DNA of 64,000 nt from an uncultured Eubacteriales bacterium (GCA_905198835.1 CAJKDY010000002.1:136860-200859), one strand, 5' to 3'; counted from the stretch's first letter, positions 32,247-40,837 are shown. Numbers and translations: made by a program. Notes: generated by a model from the sequence alone, not told the origin.

Positions 32247-32456
32247 CTAGGTGGTTTTGTCCAGCAATCCGTAGTCCCCGTAGAGGGATAAAAGGTATTG
32301 GTAGGTCATCTTGTTGCCCAAATACTGCCGAAAGGTGGCGGTTTTGCTCTTGCCCTCCGCCTTCAGCCGCTCCAGCCGGCTTGTGAGTTCATCGTAATTG
32401 CGCTGTACGTCGGCTAGCATCCGCTCGAATGCGGTAAGTCGTTCTTGCTCCGTCAC
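32247..32456 (-). CDS. DUF4298 small protein
   Basis: 69 residues: a charged helical N-terminus (LTAFERMLADVQRNYDEL) and a C-terminal YGDYGLLDKTT. It matches the DUF4298 pattern. Function is unknown. It overlaps the upstream membrane-protein gene by four bases and precedes purD by 11 bases, so it belongs to the purine operon transcript. Confidence 0.75.
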   Translation of the reverse strand: MTEQERLTAFERMLADVQRNYDELTSRLERLKAEGKSKTATFRQYLGNKMTYQYLLSLYGDYGLLDKTT

Positions 32457-32929
32457 AAAAAGACCTCCTTGCGGTGCCTACAGTGAATGCCAATATGTCC
32501 AATGCCCAATATGACGGCGGAAACCATCAACCAGATGACCCTTCCGTAGACCCCCAGCAGGAAAAACGCCGTCACCGGCAGAGTAGCCAGGGGCACGGGG
32601 ATGCCAAATTGATCGCCGTAGAAATCAGCCAGAGTGCGCGCGGAGCGGAAATAGCGGACCCAGCACACATCGTAGAGTACCAAAAGCCCAAAGGCCGCTA
32701 ACAGCCAAAGGCACCACACAGACAGGCCATGAAGGTTCAGATCGGAAAAACACACAGCGCAGCAGGTGGTCAGCACCTGACCGATCCGTTCCAAAAGCAG
32801 CAGGGGCTTGGACTCTTTTTGTTCCAGCGCATCGTAGCCCTCCGGGCGGCGGCGCGTCCACAGCGCGTTGGGGACAAACAGCATCAAAAGAAAGACCAGG
32901 CCGACGTAGGAAAAGCCAAAAGTCCCCAT
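32453..32929 (-). CDS. Integral membrane protein of unknown function in the pur operon
   Basis: 158 residues with four hydrophobic segments (about 5-22, 68-95, 112-130, 133-150) and short polar loops. No recognisable family beyond an uncharacterised four-helix membrane protein. It starts 7 bases after the purH-like stop and overlaps the DUF4298 gene, so it is co-expressed with purine synthesis. A transport or sensing link to purines is only a guess. Confidence 0.7.
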   Translation of the reverse strand: MGTFGFSYVGLVFLLMLFVPNALWTRRRPEGYDALEQKESKPLLLLERIGQVLTTCCAVCFSDLNLHGLSVWCLWLLAAFGLLVLYDVCWVRYFRSARTLADFYGDQFGIPVPLATLPVTAFFLLGVYGRVIWLMVSAVILGIGHIGIHCRHRKEVFL

Positions 32930-32935
32930 GGTGGT

Positions 32936-34114
32936 TTAGTGGTGGAACAGCCGCATCCCGGTAAAGGCCATGACCATGCCGTACTTGTCGGCGGTGGCGA
33001 TAACGTGGTCGTCCCGGATGGAGCCGCCGGGCTCGGCAATGTAGGTGACGCCGGACTTGCGGCAGCGCTCCACGTTGTCGCCAAAGGGGAAGAAGGCGTC
33101 CGAGCCGCAGGTGACGCCGCTTTGCTTGGCGATCCACTCCTTCTTCTCCGCCACGGTGAGGACTTCGGGGCGGACCTTAAAGGTCTGCTGCCACACCCCC
33201 TCGGCCAGGATGTCCTCATATTCGTCGGAGAGGTAAATATCAATGGCGTTGTCCCGGTCGGGGCGGCGGATGTTGTCCACGAACTGGAGCCCCAGCACCT
33301 TGGGGTGCTGCCGGAGCAGCCAGTTGTCCGCCTTCTGCCCGGCCAGACGGGTGCAGTGGATGCGGCTTTGCTGGCCCGCGCCCACGCCGATGGCCTGGCC
33401 GTCCTTGACGTAGCAAACGGAGTTGGACTGGGTGTACTTCAAGGTGATGAGCGCCACGATCATATCGGTGACCGCCTCGGCGGGCAGGGTCTTATTCTGG
33501 GTGACGATGTTCTGCAGCAGCTCCGGGCCGATTTTGAAGTCGTTGTGGCCCTGCTGGAAGGTGACGCCGAAGACGTCCTTGAGCTCGATGGGGGCGCAGT
33601 GGTAGGCGGGGTCGATCTGCACCACGTTGTAGCCGCCCTTTTTCTTGGTCTTCAAGATTTCCAAAGCCTCGTCGGTGTAGCCCGGCGCGATAATGCCATC
33701 GGAGACCTCCAGCTTCAGATACTGGGCGGTGGCGGCGTCGCAGACCTCGCTGAGCGCGGCCCAATCGCCATAGGAACACAACCGGTCCGCACCCCGGGCC
33801 CGGATATAAGCGCAGGCGATGGGGGAGAGCTCCGCTCCCGGCTCCACAAAGTACATCTGCCGCTCCACATCGGAAAGGGGCTTGCCCACGGCGGCCCCGG
33901 CGGGGGAGACGTGCTTGAAGGAGGCGGCGGCGGCCATGCCGGTGGCTTCCTTTAACTCCTTGACCAGCTGCCAGGAGTTGAAGGCGTCTAGTAGGTTGAT
34001 ATAGCCCGGCTTGCCGTTCAAAACGGTAATGGGCAGATCCGAGCCATCGCGCATATAGATCTTGGCAGGCTTTTGGTTGGGGTTACAGCCGTATTTCAGT
34101 TCCATTTCCTTCAT
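32936..34114 (-). CDS. Stand-alone AICAR transformylase (PurH C-terminal domain homologue)
   Basis: 392 residues, covering only the formyltransferase half of classical bifunctional PurH (about 510 residues). Motifs: LKYGCNPNQKPA, AASFKHVSPAGAA (the catalytic Lys-His pair in K-H-V-S-P), and the C-terminal SDAFFPFGD and EPGGSIRD. It transfers a formyl group from 10-formyl-THF to AICAR. The IMP cyclohydrolase half is missing and is apparently supplied by the next upstream gene, so the pair replaces PurH. Confidence 0.92.
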   Translation of the reverse strand: MKEMELKYGCNPNQKPAKIYMRDGSDLPITVLNGKPGYINLLDAFNSWQLVKELKEATGMAAAASFKHVSPAGAAVGKPLSDVERQMYFVEPGAELSPIACAYIRARGADRLCSYGDWAALSEVCDAATAQYLKLEVSDGIIAPGYTDEALEILKTKKKGGYNVVQIDPAYHCAPIELKDVFGVTFQQGHNDFKIGPELLQNIVTQNKTLPAEAVTDMIVALITLKYTQSNSVCYVKDGQAIGVGAGQQSRIHCTRLAGQKADNWLLRQHPKVLGLQFVDNIRRPDRDNAIDIYLSDEYEDILAEGVWQQTFKVRPEVLTVAEKKEWIAKQSGVTCGSDAFFPFGDNVERCRKSGVTYIAEPGGSIRDDHVIATADKYGMVMAFTGMRLFHH

Positions 34115-34117
34115 GAC

Positions 34118-34831
34118 TTAGCCCTCCTGATGCTTATTGCGGATCACGTCCTGGGTCTCCTTGGTCGCAAGGTCGATATAGCGGACAAAGAGGGAGACCT
34201 TGTTATCCTGGTTCAGCGCCTTCCAGACCTTGTCCGCCCAGGCCTGGGGATCAGCCTCGTCTACCGCCACGGCGATAGGCTCACCGTGGAAGGAGGGAAG
34301 GGGCTCGCCGTCAGACTGATAGGTGCTGATAAAATGGCCCACGCCCGCCTTGGGACCATCGTATTCAAAGAAGAACCGCTGGCAGGTATCGCCGTCATTG
34401 TCCATGGTCTTGAGGATGGACAGAGCATAACTGCCATCACCCTTCACAACGCCCGAGATGCGGGGGGTCCAGTTGGGGCCGTCGGGCTCAAAGGTGCGGG
34501 TCTTCAATGCGTGACGGTAGCAGTGGCCGTCTTGCAGAGCGTCCCGGATGGTGTCGGTCTGGTCACCGTTGGTGACAATGGTGACGGGGCCGCAGACCCG
34601 GACGGGGTGGTAAATAATGAGAGAGGGGTCGGTCATCTTGCTCTCGTCAAAGGCCTTGGTGCGGATGCCGTCCTCGGTTTTCTCAAAAATGCGGTTGCGG
34701 CTGTTGACGCTACGGCCCATGATAAAGTAAGTGATCACTGCCTTAGCGTTGTCGGCGGTGCGACCGATCAAAATGCCCCGGCCGGGGTAGGGGTTGCCCG
34801 CGAGCAGGGCGGGGAAGTCCTGGATACTCAT
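34118..34831 (-). CDS. IMP cyclohydrolase, PurO-like
   Basis: 237 residues, starting MSIQDFPALLAGNPYPGRG. The sequence GRGILIGRTADNAKAVITYFIMGRS resembles the archaeal-type IMP cyclohydrolase (PurO) family, which closes FAICAR to IMP without a PurH N-terminal domain. The ATG at 34831 overlaps the purN stop by four bases and has an AGGAGGAAACG site. The upstream extension of the frame is a shadow of purN. Lying directly before the stand-alone transformylase, it completes the last two purine steps. Confidence 0.88.
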   Translation of the reverse strand: MSIQDFPALLAGNPYPGRGILIGRTADNAKAVITYFIMGRSVNSRNRIFEKTEDGIRTKAFDESKMTDPSLIIYHPVRVCGPVTIVTNGDQTDTIRDALQDGHCYRHALKTRTFEPDGPNWTPRISGVVKGDGSYALSILKTMDNDGDTCQRFFFEYDGPKAGVGHFISTYQSDGEPLPSFHGEPIAVAVDEADPQAWADKVWKALNQDNKVSLFVRYIDLATKETQDVIRNKHQEG

Positions 34832-35469
34832 AGCGTTTCCTCCTCTAAAATATGGACCTGGCGGCCCTCGACTTTCAACCGTCCCTGACAAAAGAGCGCC
34901 GCCGCTTGGGGCAGGAGCTGCCATTCGGCCTCTTCCATGACCCGGCGCTGCAGTGTCTGGGGGGTATCGTCTTCGTGAATGTCCACCGCCTTTTGGGCAA
35001 TGACAGGCCCGCCGTCGGGCTCAGCAGTGACAAAATGCACCGTGGCGCCGGTGACCTTCACACCGTATTCCAGAGCCTTTTCATGGACGTGAAGACCATA
35101 AAAGCCCTCACCGCAGAAAGAGGGGATGAGGGCTGGATGGACGTTCAAAATGGCGTTTTCATAGGCGTCGATGAACTCACTGGTCAAAATGTGCATAAAG
35201 CCCGCCAAAATGATGAGGTCGGCCTTCAGCGACTGACATTTGTCCAGCAGGGCCAGGGAATAGGAGCGGTGGTCGGGGTAGTCCTTTTTGGCCACCACAA
35301 AGCCCGGTACACTAGCTTTTGCGGCCCGCTCCAGGGCATAGGCGCCCTCCTTGGAGGAGATGACCGCGGCGATCTTGCCGCCGGGCAGTTCGCCCCGGGC
35401 CTGGGCATCCAGCAGGGCCTGGAGGTTGGTCCCGCCGCCGGAGACCAGCACCACGATGTTTTTCAGCAT
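34828..35469 (-). CDS. purN: Phosphoribosylglycinamide formyltransferase
   Basis: 213 residues. It formylates GAR with 10-formyl-THF. The N-terminal VVLVSGGGTNLQALLD and the active-site segments ILNVHPALIPSF and GATVHFV are standard, with Asn-His and Asp catalytic residues in NVHP and EPDGGPV. It overlaps purM by 7 bases and the PurO-like gene by four. Confidence 0.96.
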   Translation of the reverse strand: MLKNIVVLVSGGGTNLQALLDAQARGELPGGKIAAVISSKEGAYALERAAKASVPGFVVAKKDYPDHRSYSLALLDKCQSLKADLIILAGFMHILTSEFIDAYENAILNVHPALIPSFCGEGFYGLHVHEKALEYGVKVTGATVHFVTAEPDGGPVIAQKAVDIHEDDTPQTLQRRVMEEAEWQLLPQAAALFCQGRLKVEGRQVHILEEETL

Positions 35470-36500
35470 AGCGCCACCTTGTCCTCGCCTCGGACGATCT
35501 CGCCCAGGACATAGGCGTTGACCCTGTGCTCCCCCAGCGCGGTCAGGGCCTTGTCGGCAGTACTCTTGGACACCACCACCGCCATGCCCACGCCCATATT
35601 AAAGGTGTTGAACATATCCCGCTCCGGGATATTGCCTGTCTTTTGAATGAGGTCAAAAATGGGCAGGGTCCGCACCGCGGACTTTTCGATCCTGGCGCAC
35701 AGACCATCCGGGATACAGCGGGGGATGTTTTCATAAAAGCCGCCGCCGGTAATGTGGCTGACGCCCTTGATCTCCGCCGCGGCCATAGCCGCCAGCACGG
35801 GCTTGACATAGATGACCGTGGGGGTCAACAGGGCCTCGCCCAGGCTCTTGCCCAGTTCGGGGATGTGCTTGCCGAGGTCGGTGTGCTCCACGTGAAAGAC
35901 CTTGCGGACCAGGGAAAAGCCGTTGGAGTGGACGCCGGAGGAGGGCAGAGCCAGCACCACATCGCCCGGGGCCATCTTGCTTTGGTCAATGACCTTGGGC
36001 TTGTCCACGATGCCCACGGAAAAGCCGGCCAGATCGTAGTCGTCGGCGGCCATGGTACCCGGGTGCTCGGCGGTCTCGCCGCCGATGAGGGCGCAGCCGG
36101 CCTGAACGCAGCCCTCGGCCACGCCGGAGACCAACTGGGCCACCTTCTCGGGCACGTTCTTACCGATGGCAATGTAATCGAGGAAGAAGAGAGGCTTGGC
36201 CCCGCAGCAGATGATGTCGTTGACACACATGGCCACGCAGTCGATGCCCACGGTGTCGTGCTTGTCCATCAGCTGGGCGACGCGCTGCTTGGTGCCCACG
36301 CCGTCGGTGCCAGAGACCAAAACGGGCTCCGTCATCCCAGAAAGGTCCGGGGCAAACAGCCCGCCAAAGCCGCCCAGGTCGGAGACCACGCCGGGGATCA
36401 AGGTGCGCTCCACATGCTTTTTCATGAGCTTGACGCCCCGGTAGCCGGCCTCAATGTCCACACCGGCGGCGGCGTAAGAGGCGGAGTGGGAGTTTTCCAT
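35463..36500 (-). CDS. purM: Phosphoribosylformylglycinamidine cyclo-ligase (AIR synthetase)
   Basis: 345 residues. It closes FGAM to AIR with ATP. Motifs: YAAAGVDIEAGYRG, GLFAPD, VSGTDGVGTK, and GGGFYENIPR. Normal length. It lies 6 bases after purF. Note that FGAM synthase (purL) is not in this operon or window. Confidence 0.96.
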   Translation of the reverse strand: MENSHSASYAAAGVDIEAGYRGVKLMKKHVERTLIPGVVSDLGGFGGLFAPDLSGMTEPVLVSGTDGVGTKQRVAQLMDKHDTVGIDCVAMCVNDIICCGAKPLFFLDYIAIGKNVPEKVAQLVSGVAEGCVQAGCALIGGETAEHPGTMAADDYDLAGFSVGIVDKPKVIDQSKMAPGDVVLALPSSGVHSNGFSLVRKVFHVEHTDLGKHIPELGKSLGEALLTPTVIYVKPVLAAMAAAEIKGVSHITGGGFYENIPRCIPDGLCARIEKSAVRTLPIFDLIQKTGNIPERDMFNTFNMGVGMAVVVSKSTADKALTALGEHRVNAYVLGEIVRGEDKVALC

Positions 36501-36506
36501 GTCGTT

Positions 36507-37928
36507 TTACTCCTTTCCAGTCCAGCAGTAGGTACAGATCTTGTCCTTGTCGATGCCGATGGCCTTTAAAAGGCCGTCCAGGGACTGGTAGCCCAGCGAG
36601 TCAAAGCCCAGGGCCTGACAGATGCTCTTGAGCATACACTGTCCACGCTCAGTGGAGGCGTCAGCGTATTCATCCAGGTGCTTTTGACCCTCGTCCCCCT
36701 CCAGTTTTTGGATGGTAGAGCGGGTCAAAAGCTCCATGTCTGAGTTGCTGCGGGAAAAGTTCAGATACTTACAGCCATACATGATGGGCGGACAGGCGGA
36801 GCGCATATGGACCTCCTTGGCCCCCGCGCCGTAGAGAAACTCCACCGTTTCCCGCAGCTGGGTGCCCCGGACAATGGAGTCGTCCACAAACAAGAGCCGC
36901 TTGCCCTCAATAAGCTCCGGGACAGGGATCTGTTTCATCTTGGCCACCTGGTTGCGGATGTCCTGATTGGCGGGCATGAAGGACCGGGGCCAGGTGGGGG
37001 TGTACTTTACAAAGGGCCGGGCAAAGGTCTGGTGGCTGCGGTTGGCATAGCCGATGGCGTGGGGCACGCCGGAGTCGGGCACGCCGGCCACATAGTCCAC
37101 CTCGGGCAGCGTGCCCTGGTCCATCTCGCTCTGGGCCATGACCTCGCCGTTATGGCACCGCATGACCTCTACGTTGACTCCCTCGTAGCGGGAGTTGGGA
37201 TAGCCGTAATAGGTCCATAAAAAGGCGCAGATCTTCATGCTCTCCCCGGCGGGAGACAGAGTCTCATATCCATCGGCGGTGACCTGAACGATCTCCTGGG
37301 GACCCAACTCATAGGCGTCCTCGTAGCCCAGCTTTTGGTAGGCAAAGGACTCGAAGGATACGCAGCAGCCGTCCTTACTCTTGCCGATGAGCACCGGCAG
37401 ACGGCCCAGCTTGTCCCTCGCGGCGATGATGCTGTCTCCGCTCAGGATCAAAATGGTAATGGAGCCTTCAATGACGTCCTGGGCGTAACGGATGCCGCTG
37501 ATGAGGTCGCTTTTTTGGTTGATCAGGGCGGCCACCAACTCCGATTCGTTCACCTTTCCCGAGCCCATGGCCTGGAACTGATGGCCGGGGTGGTCAAAGT
37601 GCTGGGACACCAGAGCCTCGGCGTTGGTGATGCGGCCTACGGTGCTGATGGCGTAGATGCCCAGGTGGGAGCGGATGAGCAGGGGCTGGGGATCGGTATC
37701 GCTAATACAGCCGATACCGGCGTTGCCCTCCAGTTCATGGAGGTCCTTTTCAAACTTGGTACGAAAGGGGGTGTTTTCAATGTTGTGGATCTGGCGGTGA
37801 AAGCCGCCCCGGGGGCCGTAAAAAGCCATGCCGCCGCGGCGAGTGCCCAGATGGGAGTGGTAATCGGTGCCAAAAAAGACGTCCAGCACCACATCGCGCT
37901 TGGCGACCGCGCCAAAGAAACCGCCCAT
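36507..37928 (-). CDS. purF: Amidophosphoribosyltransferase-like protein without the N-terminal cysteine nucleophile
   Basis: 473 residues. The PRPP-binding phosphoribosyltransferase signature LLFVDDSIVRGTQ is intact, and the Ntn-type N-terminal domain is recognisable (HSHLGTRRGGMAFYG where PurF usually has an HRGQ-E-SAG motif). The mature enzyme normally begins with Cys as glutaminase nucleophile. Here the start is MGGFFGA, no Cys is near, and the frame has no upstream start. So glutamine hydrolysis by the canonical mechanism looks lost and ammonia-dependent activity is possible (inference). It lies between purC and purM, in the right place for PurF. Confidence 0.9.
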   Translation of the reverse strand: MGGFFGAVAKRDVVLDVFFGTDYHSHLGTRRGGMAFYGPRGGFHRQIHNIENTPFRTKFEKDLHELEGNAGIGCISDTDPQPLLIRSHLGIYAISTVGRITNAEALVSQHFDHPGHQFQAMGSGKVNESELVAALINQKSDLISGIRYAQDVIEGSITILILSGDSIIAARDKLGRLPVLIGKSKDGCCVSFESFAYQKLGYEDAYELGPQEIVQVTADGYETLSPAGESMKICAFLWTYYGYPNSRYEGVNVEVMRCHNGEVMAQSEMDQGTLPEVDYVAGVPDSGVPHAIGYANRSHQTFARPFVKYTPTWPRSFMPANQDIRNQVAKMKQIPVPELIEGKRLLFVDDSIVRGTQLRETVEFLYGAGAKEVHMRSACPPIMYGCKYLNFSRSNSDMELLTRSTIQKLEGDEGQKHLDEYADASTERGQCMLKSICQALGFDSLGYQSLDGLLKAIGIDKDKICTYCWTGKE

Positions 37929-37930
37929 GC

Positions 37931-38644
37931 TTATTTGTCCCCCATGAGACGGCGCATAACTTCTTCGTAGGCCTCCTCCGCGCCGCCCATGTCACGGCGG
38001 AAACGGTCCTTGTCCAGCTTGTCGTGGGTTTTCTCGTCCCAGAGCCGGCAGGTATCGGGGGAGATCTCGTCGGCCAGGACGATAGTGCCGTCGGCGGTCT
38101 TGCCGAATTCCAGCTTGAAGTCCACCAGGTCGATACCGATCTCTTTCATAAAGCCCTTCAAAAGCTCGTTGACCTTCAAAGCGTAGGTGCGGATCAGGTC
38201 GATCTCCTCCCGGGTGGCAAGGCCCAGGGCCAGGGCGTGGGAATCATTGAGAAGGGGATCGCCCAGGTCGTCGTTCTTATAGGAGAGCTCAAAGGTAGGC
38301 TCGGCAAAGGGAATACCCTCCTCTACGCCGTAGCGCTTGGCAAAGGAACCGGCGGAGATATTGCGGACGATGACCTCCAGCGGCACGATAGAGACTTTCT
38401 TCACGGCGGTTTCCCGGTCGGACAGCTGCTCCACAAAGTGGGTGGGGACCCCTGCCTTCTCCAGACGCTGCATCAGGTTGTTGGTCATCTTGTTATTGAT
38501 GGCCCCCTTGCCCACGATGGTGCCCTTTTTCTCGCCGTTGAAGGCGGTGGCGTCATCCTTGTAGCTGACGATGACGAGATTGGGGTCGTCGGTGGCGAAG
38601 ACCTTCTTGGCTTTTCCCTCGTAGAGCTGTTCCATCTTTTTCAT
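37931..38644 (-). CDS. purC: SAICAR synthase
   Basis: 237 residues. It joins CAIR and aspartate with ATP. Start KMEQLYEGKAKKVF, motif VPLEVIVRNISAGS, and C-terminal LADEISPDTCRLWD are typical. It overlaps purE by four bases and is 2 bases from purF. Confidence 0.97.
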   Translation of the reverse strand: MKKMEQLYEGKAKKVFATDDPNLVIVSYKDDATAFNGEKKGTIVGKGAINNKMTNNLMQRLEKAGVPTHFVEQLSDRETAVKKVSIVPLEVIVRNISAGSFAKRYGVEEGIPFAEPTFELSYKNDDLGDPLLNDSHALALGLATREEIDLIRTYALKVNELLKGFMKEIGIDLVDFKLEFGKTADGTIVLADEISPDTCRLWDEKTHDKLDKDRFRRDMGGAEEAYEEVMRRLMGDK

Positions 38645-39138
38645 TTTCCCTGCTCCTCCTGTAATTTTTTGTCCTTTTCCATCACAGCCTGTTCCATATC
38701 GGCCTTGTGCGCTTTCAGCTTTTCCGTCAGGGTGGGGTCCTGCAGGCTCAGCATCTGGGCCGCCAGAATGGCGGCGTTTCCTCCGCCGTCCACCGCCACG
38801 CAGGCCACGGGGATGCCCGAGGGCATCTGTACCATGGACAGCAGGGAGTCAAGCCCACCCATCATGGAGGTTTTCATGGGCACGCCGATAACGGGCAAAG
38901 TGGTGTAGGCGGCCAGAACGCCCGCCAAATGAGCGGCCTTTCCAGCGGCGGCGATGATGACGCCAAAACCGTTATCCTGAGCGGCAGAGGCAAAAGCCTC
39001 GGCCTGGGCAGGGGTGCGGTGGGCGGAGATGACGCGGGCCTCGTAGGGGATGTCAAAACGCTTCAGGGTTCGAAAACAGGGTTCCATCGCGGGGAGATCG
39101 GAGTCCGATCCCAAGATCACAGCGACTTTCAGAGCCAT
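38641..39138 (-). CDS. purE: N5-carboxyaminoimidazole ribonucleotide mutase (or AIR carboxylase)
   Basis: 165 residues. VAVILGSDSDLPAME and VISAHRTPAQA are the active-site segments (catalytic His in SAHRTP), followed by AAAGKAAHLAGV. No purK is nearby, so it may be a class II (direct AIR carboxylase) enzyme; the G-K-A-A-H-L variation around the active site fits that idea weakly. It is the first gene of the purine operon, with a consensus promoter 41 bases upstream. Confidence 0.95.
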   Translation of the reverse strand: MALKVAVILGSDSDLPAMEPCFRTLKRFDIPYEARVISAHRTPAQAEAFASAAQDNGFGVIIAAAGKAAHLAGVLAAYTTLPVIGVPMKTSMMGGLDSLLSMVQMPSGIPVACVAVDGGGNAAILAAQMLSLQDPTLTEKLKAHKADMEQAVMEKDKKLQEEQGK

Positions 39139-39179
39139 AGGGCACCTCCCGGTAGCTTACAAAATAAAAAACCATTCTT

Positions 39180-39208
39180 ATCATAGCGAATTATCAGGAA
39201 ATTTTCAA
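39180..39208 (-). promoter_or_regulatory. Promoter of the purine operon
   Basis: On the minus strand: TTGAAA (39208-39203), 17 bases, TATGAT (39185-39180). Only about 35 bases lie between the expected start of transcription and purE, so a purine riboswitch is not present. A PurR-type operator was not recognised. Confidence 0.8.
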
Positions 39209-39343
39209 GATGTTGGGGGCATTTTTGTTGGTTTACACAAGGGATAGTACGCCTGGAAGGGGTTCCCTGTTGGATTTTTCACCTTTGAGAGCCGTGGCAG
39301 AACGGTACGGGGGGCATAGGATAACACCAGGGGAGTGAATACC

Positions 39344-39598
39344 ATGGTCTACTATCTCATTATCTGCCGGTCCCTCACCTATGCCCAGCGCACCGCCTCG
39401 GTACTGGAACGGGTGGGGATCACCGCTCATATCTTACGCGCGCCCCGGGCGATCGCCGGAGAGGGATGCAGCCACGGGGTCAAGATCGCCCAGCGGAGAC
39501 TAGCCGATGCGCTGACGGTGCTGGACCGCGCCGGACTGGCTCCCAAGCGGGTGTTTCTATTGGAGAGCGATGGGGGCTATCAGGAGGTGCCGCTGTGA
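39344..39598 (+). CDS. DUF3343 protein
   Basis: 84 residues. MVYYLIICRSLTYAQRTASVL, then LRAPRAIAGEGCSHGVKI, is the DUF3343 pattern, with a conserved Cys in GCSHG. The family often lies beside TIGR01977-type cysteine desulfurases and genes of labile selenium or sulfur handling. The Cys may carry persulfide (inference). The ATG at 39344 has a GGGGAG site. The last codon overlaps the desulfurase start. Confidence 0.85.
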   Translation: MVYYLIICRSLTYAQRTASVLERVGITAHILRAPRAIAGEGCSHGVKIAQRRLADALTVLDRAGLAPKRVFLLESDGGYQEVPL

Positions 39599-40725
39599 TC
39601 TATTTTGACAGTGCGGCCACCACGCTGCAAAAGCCCACCGCCGTAGCCCAGGCCAGTGCCCGGGCCATTCGTACCTGCGCCAGCCCCGGCCGGGGCGGGC
39701 ATAAGCCCGCCATGCTGGCCGCCGACACGGCCTACCGCTGCCGGGAGCTGGCCGGGACGCTCTTTGGCGTGGCCGAGCCCGAGCGCGTGGTCTTTACCAT
39801 GAACGCCACCCACGGTCTGAATATCGCCATCCAAAGCCTTGTTAAGCCCGGCGGCGTGGTGGTCACCTCCGGCTGGGAGCATAACGCTGTCACCCGGCCT
39901 CTCCACGCCCTGGGCGCGGAGGTACGGACTGCGGCCGGGCCGATGTTTGATCACTCCGCCGCGCTGGCCGCCTTTGACAGACAGCTCACCGAGGACGTGA
40001 AGTGCGCGGTGTGCACCCAGTGCTCCAACGTCTTTGGCATGATCCTGCCCATCGCGGACATCGCCAAGCTCTGCCGGGTGCGCGGGATCCCCCTCATTGT
40101 GGACGCGTCCCAGAGCGCGGGCTGTCTGCCCATCGACCTGGACGGCTGGGGTGCGGCCTATGTGGCCATGCCGGGGCACAAGGGCCTTTATGGTCCTCAG
40201 GGAACGGGACTGCTACTATGCGGAAAGGATTCTGCGCCTGTGCCCATCCTGCAAGGCGGCACGGGCAGCGCCTCCCTGCAGCAGGATATGCCCGACTTTT
40301 TACCCGACGCGCTGGAGGCGGGCACCCACAACATCACCGGGATCGCGGGGCTTCTGGAGGGACTTCGGTATGTTGCCCGAAAGGGACCGGGGACCATTCT
40401 GGCCCATGAGCGCAAGCTGTTGGCCCTGGCCCACAGCGGGCTGTGTCAGATCCCGGGCGTAGAGGCCTTTGCCGGGTTTGATCCGGAAAGCCAGGCCGGG
40501 GTCTTGTCCTTCCGGGTCTGGGGAGTGGATTGCGAGGAGATCGGACAGTGGCTGGCAGACCGGGGCGTGGCCGTTCGCGCCGGGCTCCACTGCGCTCCTC
40601 AGGCCCACGCCACCGGCGGTACGCTGGATACGGGGACCGTTCGGGTCAGCTTCTCGGCCTACAATACCTTGAACGAGGTGGAGCGGTTCCTGGACCTGGC
40701 GGAAGGGATGCCGCGGCACGGATAG
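39595..40725 (+). CDS. Cysteine desulfurase-family aminotransferase class V (TIGR01977-like)
   Basis: 376 residues, GTG start at 39595 overlapping the DUF3343 stop. VIYFDSAATTLQKP opens the NifS-like fold; the PLP lysine is in MPGHKGLYGPQG, and the active-site Cys in the loop AGLHCAPQAH. It releases sulfur (or selenium) from cysteine (or selenocysteine). The coupled DUF3343 gene suggests a dedicated persulfide or selenium delivery role rather than general Fe-S assembly; no iscU or sufU is near. The acceptor is unknown. Confidence 0.88.
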   Translation: MIYFDSAATTLQKPTAVAQASARAIRTCASPGRGGHKPAMLAADTAYRCRELAGTLFGVAEPERVVFTMNATHGLNIAIQSLVKPGGVVVTSGWEHNAVTRPLHALGAEVRTAAGPMFDHSAALAAFDRQLTEDVKCAVCTQCSNVFGMILPIADIAKLCRVRGIPLIVDASQSAGCLPIDLDGWGAAYVAMPGHKGLYGPQGTGLLLCGKDSAPVPILQGGTGSASLQQDMPDFLPDALEAGTHNITGIAGLLEGLRYVARKGPGTILAHERKLLALAHSGLCQIPGVEAFAGFDPESQAGVLSFRVWGVDCEEIGQWLADRGVAVRAGLHCAPQAHATGGTLDTGTVRVSFSAYNTLNEVERFLDLAEGMPRHG

Positions 40726-40739
40726 GAAAATGCTTTCAG

Positions 40740-40769
40740 GGAGGCTCCCGCTGCGGAGCCTCCTTTTTT
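40740..40769 (+). terminator. Terminator after the cysteine desulfurase gene
   Basis: GGAGGCTCC (40740-40748) pairs with GGAGCCTCC (40755-40763), followed by T6. Confidence 0.85.
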
Positions 40770-40785
40770 ACGGGCAAACTGGGGC

Positions 40786-40814
40786 TTGACTTTAGCGACA
40801 AAACGTACTAAAGT
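40786..40814 (+). promoter_or_regulatory. Promoter of the DAHP synthase-tyrA-aminotransferase genes
   Basis: TTGACT (40786-40791), 17 bases, TAAAGT (40809-40814). The start codon follows 23 bases later, too short for a leader peptide or T-box. Confidence 0.75.
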
Positions 40815-40837
40815 ATCCACTAAAGGATGTGAGAGAT

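Noticed and set aside
39139..39343. Purine riboswitch ahead of purE
   Set aside because: The consensus promoter leaves only about 35 bases of leader and no aptamer-like sequence is seen.
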